Origin: Lentisphaeria bacterium
Lineage (GTDB): Bacteria; Verrucomicrobiota; Lentisphaeria; Victivallales; UBA1829
Length of the DNA: 23,187 nt
Assembly (NCBI GenBank): GCA_003526375.1
Contig: DPDG01000047.1
Coordinates: 1-23,187 of the forward strand
Reading direction: 5' to 3'
Part shown: piece by piece, positions 1-7,053 of the stretch
Position numbering within the stretch: the first letter of the stretch is position 1
How the letters are laid out: every line of letters starts with the position of its first letter
The notes under the pieces: generated by a model
What the model saw: only the letters and a program-made list of their open reading frames with translations
What the model was told of the DNA's origin: nothing
Databases searched by the model: none
Translations under genes and position numbers: made by a program

Positions 1-58
1 TTCCAATGGACATACTCACTGCCAGATAATTTCCTGAGATTGCGCACCTTTGAAAACA

Positions 59-86
59 AGTCCGCTTGAAATACGGACTGTTTTTT
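59..86 (+). terminator. Rho-independent terminator of an upstream gene
   Basis: A perfect 6-bp stem, AGTCCG (59-64) with CGGACT (74-79), encloses a 9-base loop and is followed by G and six T residues (81-86). This is the standard intrinsic terminator layout for plus-strand transcription. It probably ends a gene lying left of the window. Reading frames in bases 1-58 close at 25-27, 35-37 and 67-69, so the parent frame cannot be chosen. Confidence 0.6.
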
Positions 87-259
87 GGTTATATCGCCTC
101 AGCTATACCTTTTACAATGTAAGCGCCCAGCCAACCCCATGGTCGAGTATATATGCATGATGAAAATCTTGAGGGGGAAATAACAAAAGGATGCCGCCTG
201 GCGCTGATGACCGGCAGACAGCATTCTCCTCTTCATAATAATGAGCGTGAGCTCATTGG

Positions 260-1105
260 CTACTTTGCTTCTCCCCTGGGAAGCAGAGAACCAATCTGTC
301 CGGTCAGAGTTGTCGTGAGGCGCAGAAGAATATCTTCGAGCCATTTCCTGAACCAGATGCCGTTCGCTTTGCATGTTGCGGCGAATGAATACAGGATAGC
401 AAGACGCTGTCCGCCAGCCTCACTTCCGGCAAAGAGGCAGTTCTTTCGGATGATCGCAATTCCTCGCTTGAGGCGTTCTGCAGGGGTGTTGTCGATGTCC
501 AGCCTGGAATCCTTCAGGAATTTTTTGAGCTCTTCTTCAATGTTCAGAGCATAGGAGACTGCTTGCGTGACTGGGGAGGACGGGACGTACCGAGTTCTTG
601 AGAACTCGGCATTGGTAAAAAAATTTTAACCAGCTTCTGTGACTGCCGACGTGCATTTTTCCACTCTTGAAAGAGTGCGGTTTCTGTGCCCTTCTTTTCC
701 ACCCTCTCTTTTGCAGTATGCTCACTCAGAAAGGTTCAATAGAGGCTCAGCTTTCGTATATCCGTTTTCAGCGGCTTGTAGCAAGCGTTTGCGGACATGT
801 GCCCAGTAACAAGCGACCTCGCAGTCCAGTTTTTCATAGGTCGCGTAAGAGTCTCTGATGATTGTTCTGGAGTAATCTCCGAGCAAACTTTCTGCAACAT
901 CCCGGGATTGGGACAGCGAAAAGTGAAAAGCGATCATCGGCGGTCCTATTCCTGTCAATCGGCACCACAGGTAGGCTTGCTTACACTTTTTTGTACCCTT
1001 GACCATCAATGTGATGAATATCTCATCCACATGGAGGATGTTACACTGCATAATCCGCTCAATCATCCGGTCAAGGCGCCGCTGCTCTTTTATCGGCTCA
1101 TTCAA
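260..1105 (-). pseudogene. Decayed IS66-family transposase (TnpC) remnant
   Basis: Translated on the minus strand in pieces, this is the C-terminal two thirds of an IS66-type DDE transposase. The first piece (1105 down to 722) contains HVDEIFI, the QAYLW segment, RDSYATYEKL and CYWAHVRKRLLQA. The middle piece (about 732-625) contains EHTAKERVEKKG and EWKNARRQSQKLVK. The last piece (about 620-260) contains SSPVTQAVSYALN, DIDNTPAERL, IRKNCLFAGSEAGG and ILYSFAATCKANG. The likely catalytic D, D and E are all still there. The frame breaks twice: near 722-735, and at a run of seven A (617-623) where a one-base change would rejoin the protein. An in-frame stop lies just upstream of 1105, and the usual N-terminal half with its zinc-binding part is missing. 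No terminal inverted repeats were recognised. It is taken as a dead insertion-sequence relic. Confidence 0.8.
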
Positions 1106-1174
1106 ATAGACAGGAATTCAGGATTGCAGAGGCAAAAAATCAGAAAAATCTGAGAATATTTTACAACAACCATC

Positions 1175-1202
1175 TTGACAAAATCATTTTTCAGCATATA
1201 AT
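1175..1202 (+). promoter_or_regulatory. Consensus sigma-70-type promoter of locus A
   Basis: A perfect -35 box TTGACA (1175-1180) is followed after 16 bases by a perfect -10 box TATAAT (1197-1202). It reads toward the LacI regulator and is the only strong promoter seen for the plus-strand cluster. It lies just upstream of an operator-like palindrome. The boxes are seen; activity is inferred. Confidence 0.7.
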
Positions 1203-1209
1203 TAATGAC

Positions 1210-1227
1210 TAGTTAAGCGTTTCACTA
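1210..1227. promoter_or_regulatory. Candidate LacI-family operator of locus A
   Basis: TAGTTAAGCGTTTCACTA is an 18-base imperfect palindrome centred on CG; seven of nine base pairs are symmetric. A central CG dyad is typical of operators bound by LacI/GalR-family proteins. The site begins 7 bases after the -10 box, so a bound repressor would cover the start of transcription. The likely ligand is the LacI protein encoded next, giving self-repression plus control of the cluster. Confidence 0.5.
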
Positions 1228-1253
1228 TCATAATGTCAGGGAGTATGATTGAA

Positions 1254-2306
1254 ATGAGTGCAATCTTGAAAGATGTAGCGGAAAAAGCCGGAGTGGCGGT
1301 CAGCACGGTTTCCTATGTCATCAATAAAACCGGACTGCACAAGGTCAGCCAGGAAACCCAGGAGAGAATCCGCCGGGCGGCGCGGGAACTGGGATATACT
1401 CCCAATATGGCGGGACGCATATTGAACGGGGGGCGCTCTGGAATGATCGGCGTCATCATGCCGATGCAGATGCCGCTGATTTACAGCGAAGTTCCGGCGG
1501 ACATCTGTGCCATGCTGCGCTCAAAGGGTTATCAGGCCACGGTCGGAGTCGCAACCACCTCAACGGAACGCCGGGAGGTAATCAATGACATGATTTCCCG
1601 AAAGGTGGAAGGCATGATCTTTTTCAACTGCGAAAAGGAAATCGACGATTATTACGGAGAATATCAGATTCCGATTCTGCATTTCGACGGCATGGACGGA
1701 GAAATCCGCATGGCGCTTGAGGAGGGGCAGAATCTGGCGATGCGCCATCTGATAGAGTGTCATGGACATCGCAGAATCGGCTGTTTTTCTTCCCTGCGCC
1801 GTTTCAATCAGTCAAAAATCGCCGGCTATCGGAAGGCGTTCAGAGAAGCCGGCCTGAAACATTCCGAAGCATGGGAAATCGATGCATTTGACAATCCATG
1901 CTGGATCAGCGAAACCCTGGAAAAAATCAGAAAACACCGTCTGACGGCAATGATCTGCAACAATGACAATTATGCAACGAGTTTGATCGGCATGCTGATG
2001 CAGAACGGCATCAGGGTGCCGGACGACTGCGCGGTAATCGGCTATGACGGTGACTGTTACGGGCCTTATCTGGCGGTTCCTCTCACCACTGTAGTCCAAC
2101 CGGTCTCTCTGCTTGTGGAACGGATGACGCAGCTGATGCTCAGAAAAATCAGAGAGCATATCCTTGCAAAACTGGAACCGGAAGAACTCCGGCCGTATCT
2201 TCATATAGAACGTTCCTGCGGCTGCAGGAACAGCACGGAGCCTCAGCTGCAGACCTTCTGCGGCTATTCCATTGACACAAGAGAACAGAAAGGATGTGTC
2301 TTATGA
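1254..2306 (+). CDS. LacI-family transcriptional regulator (locus A)
   Basis: The product carries an N-terminal LacI helix-turn-helix (ILKDVAEKAGVAVSTVSYV), a hinge-helix region ending near NMAGRILNGG, and a periplasmic-binding-protein-like sensor domain beginning SGMIGVIMPM. That domain should bind a sugar or sugar derivative. ATG 1254 is preferred because it puts the helix-turn-helix at the usual distance from the start and has AGGGAG upstream; in-frame ATGs at 1233 and 1245 are alternatives. With the 1254 start the protein has 350 residues, near the family norm. The end is slightly unusual: after the common RSCGCR segment there is a tail of about 25 residues with two further cysteines. The stop overlaps the next gene's ATG, so the regulator and the prepilin-like protein are probably translationally coupled. 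The inducer cannot be read from sequence. Confidence 0.93.
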   Translation: MSAILKDVAEKAGVAVSTVSYVINKTGLHKVSQETQERIRRAARELGYTPNMAGRILNGGRSGMIGVIMPMQMPLIYSEVPADICAMLRSKGYQATVGVATTSTERREVINDMISRKVEGMIFFNCEKEIDDYYGEYQIPILHFDGMDGEIRMALEEGQNLAMRHLIECHGHRRIGCFSSLRRFNQSKIAGYRKAFREAGLKHSEAWEIDAFDNPCWISETLEKIRKHRLTAMICNNDNYATSLIGMLMQNGIRVPDDCAVIGYDGDCYGPYLAVPLTTVVQPVSLLVERMTQLMLRKIREHILAKLEPEELRPYLHIERSCGCRNSTEPQLQTFCGYSIDTREQKGCVL

Positions 2307-3100
2307 TGACAGAAGAAGCAATATCCGCCGGAAAAGGCAGGCCGCCCGTTTGTAAAATCACTGCCGAACGCCGTATTGTCCCGATCGAAGAAGACACGCA
2401 TCCGTTTTCACACAAAGGAAGAGTGTATTTCACACTGATAGAACTTCTGATCGTCATTTCCATCATCGCCATCCTGGCCTCCCTGCTGCTGCCGGGGCTG
2501 AACAAGGCAAAAGAAACCGTGAAACGGACAGCCTGCGCTTCGAATATACGGAGTCTCCTTCTTTCCTCCAACTTATATGCGGACGATTATCATGATTGTT
2601 TTCCCTCTTACAAAAAGGATGCCGCGGGAAGCGATTCTCTGCAGAACGGCTGGATGTGCGGCGTAGCGGAGTATCTTCAAATACGGAATCTCAATCAGCT
2701 GCAGAAAACCGCGTTTGCATGTCCCTCCAGGAAAACAACGCCGTCCGGATACTGGCGTCTTCATTTCATGATTAATCCGACGGCGGCACCGTCAAAAAAT
2801 GAAATTTACGCCGCGTTCGCGCCAAACTGGACGAGCTTTTCCCCGGTCTATCGCAGGCACATCAAAAAACCTTCCAGAACCTTTTTATACACGGAAAACA
2901 AAGCCGGTTACGGAGATACGGACGCAGCGAATCCATTTGTCGGCGGCTGGCACGACATTACGCAAGGAACGACGGGAATGATCCACTTGAACCGGGGAAA
3001 CTGGGGGTTGGCGGACGGGCACTCCGAGCCGCTGAATCTTGCAGAAGCCGTCCGGACTCTTGCCCGGTCACCTGCCAACAGCCAGCAGATGTGGGAATAG
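2303..3100 (+). CDS. Prepilin-like protein with H-x9-DG motif (locus A)
   Basis: Residues 43-49 are FTLIELL with the pilin Glu at +5 (E47), followed by a hydrophobic helix to about residue 65. The rest is a soluble domain ending with IHLNRGNWGLADGH, an H-x9-DG motif typical of the prepilin-type and DUF1559-like proteins abundant in Planctomycetes and Lentisphaerota. ATG 2303 overlaps the LacI stop and has AGAAAGGA 8 bases upstream. Two things are odd. The leader is 42 residues long, and the residue before the Phe is Tyr rather than the Gly usually required by prepilin peptidase. Known relatives are envelope-associated and poorly characterised. A role in displaying or exporting the enzymes of this cluster is only inferred from position. 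Confidence 0.85.
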   Translation: MMTEEAISAGKGRPPVCKITAERRIVPIEEDTHPFSHKGRVYFTLIELLIVISIIAILASLLLPGLNKAKETVKRTACASNIRSLLLSSNLYADDYHDCFPSYKKDAAGSDSLQNGWMCGVAEYLQIRNLNQLQKTAFACPSRKTTPSGYWRLHFMINPTAAPSKNEIYAAFAPNWTSFSPVYRRHIKKPSRTFLYTENKAGYGDTDAANPFVGGWHDITQGTTGMIHLNRGNWGLADGHSEPLNLAEAVRTLARSPANSQQMWE

Positions 3101-3158
3101 CATTTCAACATAAAACTCAGAAGCATCTCAAAATAAATCAAACAGAAAGGGTCTCAAA

Positions 3159-4166
3159 ATGCAGGCAAAAAAACTGATGATGGGGGCGGCATTCTGCTGC
3201 GCCGCCATTCTGGGCACGGCACAGGAATTCAAAAATGACGGGCTGCAGGGCAATTCCCTCAACGCCTATTTCAAACCAGTGGAGAATGTCACTCTGGAAA
3301 AAGGAGTGCTGACTCTCCCCGCAGGAGCCCTGCACCAGGTTACGACGCTTCCCTTTCCGGCGAAAGGCCTTGAACGCGTCCTTCTTTCTTTCCGCGCCCG
3401 GATCAAAGGCCCTCATGTCATAGAGGAAAATCCGCAGTACGACAGACTGTTCTTCCTGTCGGAATGGCACAGAAGGAATCAGGGGCAGCCGCTTGCGTGC
3501 TGGTCCGTCATTTTCCGGAACAGAGAAGGGAAAATCGTAAAGCCGGCGGCCAACTTCAGCCAGTTCTTCACTGCCGTCATGAGCAGTGAGATGAAGACCT
3601 ACCGCGAAGAATTCCATACGCCGCCGGAAACCGCAACCGTGGAAGTCGTATTCAAAAACGCCAACAAGGAAGATGCGCTTCTCATAGAAGACCTCAAGTT
3701 TACGAAGGTGGATGCAGCGCCGACGCTCAACGTCAATCCGGAGTTCGCATTCGGAAGAGACAATTACTCCGGCTGGAACGTCGGAAACAATTACCGGATC
3801 ACGGACAATCCCGAGTTCCCCGGCAAATTTCGCCTGCAGGCAGGAACTGCAAATGCAGATGGCTATGCAAGAGGCGACGGGATTCCTGTGACTCCCGGAG
3901 AAAACATCAGGCTTGAATATAAAATGAAAAAAACGGACGGGATCGAAAAAAATGCCAGACTCGTAATTTTCACGTATAAAGACAATCTGCTCCGGGATGA
4001 CTGCCAGACGGGACAGCTGTCCCGCGTTTTCGGCGTCGGCAGCAAAACCACGGAAGGGAAATACTCTTTTGTCGTGCCCGATGGAATTACGCTGCTGAGA
4101 CCCTATCTGCAAAACGCGACGGCCGACTATTTGCGGTTCATAAGAGAAACTCCCCCGGCAAAATAA
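3159..4166 (+). CDS. Secreted two-module, probably beta-sandwich protein (locus A)
   Basis: The 335-residue product starts with a signal peptide (KK, a hydrophobic stretch, then an AQ-type cleavage near residues 20-22). It seems to have two beta-rich modules. The first runs from about residue 25 to 185 and ends IEDLKFTKV. The second begins at the motif LNVNPEFAFGRDNYSG (residues 190-205) and contains VTPGENIRLEYKM, a pattern common in carbohydrate-binding jelly-roll folds. The locus B protein at 14134-15132 matches it end to end, and the one at 10960-11712 shares the second module. No catalytic motif was found. Carbohydrate binding is the favoured role from fold style and company, but no named family can be assigned. 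AGAAAGG lies upstream of the ATG. Confidence 0.8.
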   Translation: MQAKKLMMGAAFCCAAILGTAQEFKNDGLQGNSLNAYFKPVENVTLEKGVLTLPAGALHQVTTLPFPAKGLERVLLSFRARIKGPHVIEENPQYDRLFFLSEWHRRNQGQPLACWSVIFRNREGKIVKPAANFSQFFTAVMSSEMKTYREEFHTPPETATVEVVFKNANKEDALLIEDLKFTKVDAAPTLNVNPEFAFGRDNYSGWNVGNNYRITDNPEFPGKFRLQAGTANADGYARGDGIPVTPGENIRLEYKMKKTDGIEKNARLVIFTYKDNLLRDDCQTGQLSRVFGVGSKTTEGKYSFVVPDGITLLRPYLQNATADYLRFIRETPPAK

Positions 4167-4208
4167 ACAAATCCGGCACGGAACAACAATAAGGAACGTG
4201 AAAGCGAG

Positions 4209-4784
4209 ATGAAAAAAACAATATTCAGCCTGTCTCTGTTTCTGGCGGCAGCCGGAATTTCCGCCGCGCCGCCGGAAGAGGAACAATATGGCGCAAGAAT
4301 CTATTTTTCCGCAGACAATTTTGAGCGGGGAAATTATCGCGATTATTTTCAGACGGCATTTTTCGGCTCTCTGATCCGCAACTGCGAAGGAAAAACCGGA
4401 ACCTTCGCCAAAGTCACCTATGGCGAGTCGCGCCCTTTCAAAATCATTCCGGGGAAAAGGTATCGCCTGAGTTTCGATGCGTTCAATCTCGGGGCAAAGG
4501 ATTTGAGCCGTTACAATCCTTCCGGAGCAAAAACCCCTTTCCCCCAGCGCTTTGCCTTCCTTGACGATTCCTGGAAAACAGTGGGGGAAATCAAAGGAAA
4601 GGACATCCCCGGTTCGGAAACACAATCTCCGCCCCCTGCCAAGTGGACCGCATATTCATTTGAATTTGAATGCCCGCGGAAGGCGGAAATGTTCACATTC
4701 AGCATCTCCAGCGCATGGAAGAATAACTGGGGGCCCTATCTGCTTTCCAACGTCAGATTGTCTGAAATCAAGGAGGAGAAATAA
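4209..4784 (+). CDS. Small secreted protein, possible carbohydrate-binding module
   Basis: The 191-residue product has a clear signal peptide (MKKTIFSLSLFLAAAGISA, cut near residue 19). The mature part is a single beta-rich domain with FKIIPGKRYRLSFDAFNLG, a typical segment of CBM4/9/22-like sandwich domains, and ends with WGPYLLSNVRLSEI, as final strands of such folds do. It has no recognised catalytic residues and lacks the NPEF-type motif of its neighbour. It lies between the two-module secreted protein and the DUF4838 enzyme and ends one base before the latter's start codon, with that gene's ribosome-binding site inside its last codons. It is not identified at family level. Confidence 0.75.
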   Translation: MKKTIFSLSLFLAAAGISAAPPEEEQYGARIYFSADNFERGNYRDYFQTAFFGSLIRNCEGKTGTFAKVTYGESRPFKIIPGKRYRLSFDAFNLGAKDLSRYNPSGAKTPFPQRFAFLDDSWKTVGEIKGKDIPGSETQSPPPAKWTAYSFEFECPRKAEMFTFSISSAWKNNWGPYLLSNVRLSEIKEEK

Positions 4785-4785
4785 C

Positions 4786-7047
4786 ATGCGTTTTCCGCTT
4801 CTTCTGCTGCTGTTTGTATTTTGCACGTTTTCACTCGCTGCCCAGATGACTGTCACCAGAAACGGCATCCCCGAGGCGGTGATCGTTCTGCCGGAAAAGG
4901 CGACGCTGACGGAGCTCTTTGCCGCGGAGCAACTGTCCTACTGGGTGAAAGAAATCACCGGATGCGCTCTCGATATTGCCCATACTCCGTCGAGAACAAA
5001 AAACAATATCCATATCGGGCGTTCTTTCGCAGAAAGCAAATACCCGGATGATCTCCATTTCCTGAAAGATTCGGAAGGCTTCGCCGTCCGCATGGATAAT
5101 GACGGGCTGTATCTGTTCGGAGCTCGCCCCGCAGGATGCGTATTCGCGGTTTACGACCTTCTGGAAAAAAACACTGATATCATCTGGCCCACCCTTGCTG
5201 CCGGAATGGACCGCATTTTCACTCCCGTGCGGGATCTCACAATCCGACGGGCAAACTATGCAGAAAAGCCGGTGATACAGGAGCGGGCATGGGGAATCAA
5301 CAACGGCTATTACTACAATGACCCGCGCACGGAATACTTCTGCCTGCGCCTGAAAACCAATGCCGCCAATGCAAAAGAGGCTCCGAGGAAACGCTTCGGC
5401 TTCACAGACGATGATTACGAATGTCACAATCTGCACCGTTACCTGCCATGGGAAAAATACGGCTCGGAACATCCGGAATACTATTGCCTGATCGACGGCA
5501 AACGGGCAAAACCCGGTTATCATGCCAATCTCTGCTTCACCGCTCCCGGCAGTGCGGAGGAATTCGCAGGGAATTTCATCCGGGAGCGCCTGGAATCCGG
5601 TCTGGAGTGCGGAATTGCAGGAATCGGAGTGGAGGACAGCAACGGCACATGCAGCTGCAAGGAATGCCTTGCCCCTATCCGGCTTCCCGGCGGGCGGATT
5701 CTCACAAAAGAGGAGAATGAAGCGGAATTCCGTTCCGCGCAGTATTACATGTGGCTGAACCGCGCGGCACGGGAAATCAAGAAAAAACATCCCCGCGTCC
5801 GGATAGCCACAATCGCCTATATGTTCGCAACGACTCCGCCGCCGGTGCCGCTGGAGGACAACATCATTGTCGTATATTGTCCGATCAACAAGAATCTGAA
5901 ACAGGATTTTCACGGCTCCACCAATAAGATACCGCTGGAAACCCTGAAAGCGTGGAATCGCCTCTGCTCCTCTTTTGCCGTTTACGAATATTACGGCTGT
6001 GCCGCAGATTACCCGCGCCCTGTAAGCTACATCATACAGAAAGACCTGCAGCTCATGCGCACAATGAAAATCTACCGCATTTATTCGGAATGGATCCTGA
6101 AAAACAATGCGGAATACATTTCCGCCATGGAATTCTGGATCGTCTGCAGACTGCTTTGGAATCCTGATCAGGATATTGAAGCGTTGCGGGAAGAGTATCT
6201 TCGGAAAACCTTCCGCGCTGCAGCAGATGAAATGAAAAAATTCTATGACATTGTCCGGGACACCTGGTATGCGGACGGCGCGTCGAGCTATTATTACGAC
6301 AACGCCGTGAAATCCACCGGGTATTATCTTCTGAAAGATCCCGAAACGGAAAAAGCATGCAGAAACGCCTTGAATGCCGCCGTTGCAAAAGCCGATCACC
6401 CCATCTCGAAACGTCTGGCATCAAAAATCCTTTCCATTTTTGAATCTTATGTGGAAAAAGCGAAGAAAAGCATGATAAAAACGGCAAAGGTAACAATTCC
6501 GCTGATCGCGGATTTATCCATCGCATCAGTGGAGGGTGGCGCATGGGCGAACGCCGTGGAAATCACGGATTTCTACAATCTGGCGGTGCCCTCGAAAAAA
6601 ACAGGAGTCCCCGTATCCGTGAGAGTTGCGCATGACGGGGAAAACATCTGGTTCAAATTCCACGCGGAAGGCGTCAGGTTTCCCGTGGAGAAATCCTCCG
6701 GCATGTTTTCACGCGAACATTGGGAAATCTTTCTCCAGACGGACAGGGCAAACGCTTCCATTCCCTATTACCATCTGGCATTTGATTCGGACGGAGAAAA
6801 GTACAATGCGATCGCATTCGGGATCAAATGGACACATCCCTGGAAAGTAGCCGTCAGGAAAAATGCAGACTCCTGGGATGCTGTCGCAATGGTACCCATG
6901 AAGGGGCTGAACATCCGCGGCAATTCTGCAAAGCTGCATTTCCTGCATCACTCAAAGCAGAACAAAACCAATGAAGTCTGGAAAGGCAACCAGGTGCATG
7001 AACCAGGCGCCATGACCGACATTTTCTTTGCAAAGGAAAAGGAGTGA
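4786..7047 (+). CDS. Secreted DUF4838 (GH163-like) protein, locus A
   Basis: The start is fixed by AGGAGGAG 7 bases upstream of ATG 4786 and by the signal peptide MRFPLLLLLFVFCTFSLAA; a longer open frame to 4552 overlaps the previous gene and has no support. The 753-residue product has an alpha/beta N-terminal domain (about 25-150), a central DUF4838 barrel-like region (about 160-600) and a C-terminal CBM9-like domain (about 650-750: DGENIWFKFH, WEIFLQTD, WDAVAMVPMKGLNI). DUF4838 is, from memory, the Pfam name behind GH163, endo-beta-N-acetylglucosaminidases acting on complex N-glycans. D284 followed by C289, C291 and C294 matches the D-x4-C-x-C-x2-C pattern of the two locus B paralogues. Near residue 403 it has YEYYGCAADYPRP where the paralogues have G-D-[AS]-S-D, so an acidic residue is lost. 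Its substrate may therefore differ. Confidence 0.87.
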   Translation: MRFPLLLLLFVFCTFSLAAQMTVTRNGIPEAVIVLPEKATLTELFAAEQLSYWVKEITGCALDIAHTPSRTKNNIHIGRSFAESKYPDDLHFLKDSEGFAVRMDNDGLYLFGARPAGCVFAVYDLLEKNTDIIWPTLAAGMDRIFTPVRDLTIRRANYAEKPVIQERAWGINNGYYYNDPRTEYFCLRLKTNAANAKEAPRKRFGFTDDDYECHNLHRYLPWEKYGSEHPEYYCLIDGKRAKPGYHANLCFTAPGSAEEFAGNFIRERLESGLECGIAGIGVEDSNGTCSCKECLAPIRLPGGRILTKEENEAEFRSAQYYMWLNRAAREIKKKHPRVRIATIAYMFATTPPPVPLEDNIIVVYCPINKNLKQDFHGSTNKIPLETLKAWNRLCSSFAVYEYYGCAADYPRPVSYIIQKDLQLMRTMKIYRIYSEWILKNNAEYISAMEFWIVCRLLWNPDQDIEALREEYLRKTFRAAADEMKKFYDIVRDTWYADGASSYYYDNAVKSTGYYLLKDPETEKACRNALNAAVAKADHPISKRLASKILSIFESYVEKAKKSMIKTAKVTIPLIADLSIASVEGGAWANAVEITDFYNLAVPSKKTGVPVSVRVAHDGENIWFKFHAEGVRFPVEKSSGMFSREHWEIFLQTDRANASIPYYHLAFDSDGEKYNAIAFGIKWTHPWKVAVRKNADSWDAVAMVPMKGLNIRGNSAKLHFLHHSKQNKTNEVWKGNQVHEPGAMTDIFFAKEKE

Positions 7048-7053
7048 TTTCAA

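Noticed and set aside
590..609. 9-bp inverted repeat CCGAGTTCT/AGAACTCGG with a 2-base centre
   Set aside because: It lies inside the decayed transposase and is readable as part of its coding sequence. It is not needed to explain the frame break, which the nearby A7 run accounts for.
3138..4625. A 495-codon minus-strand open frame across two secreted-protein genes
   Set aside because: The plus-strand genes have signal peptides, ribosome-binding sites and conserved paralogues in locus B; the antisense product has none.
4552..4785. Extended N-terminus for the locus A DUF4838 gene
   Set aside because: It would overlap the preceding secreted-protein gene by 230 bases and bury the clear signal peptide at 4786, which has its own strong AGGAGGAG site.
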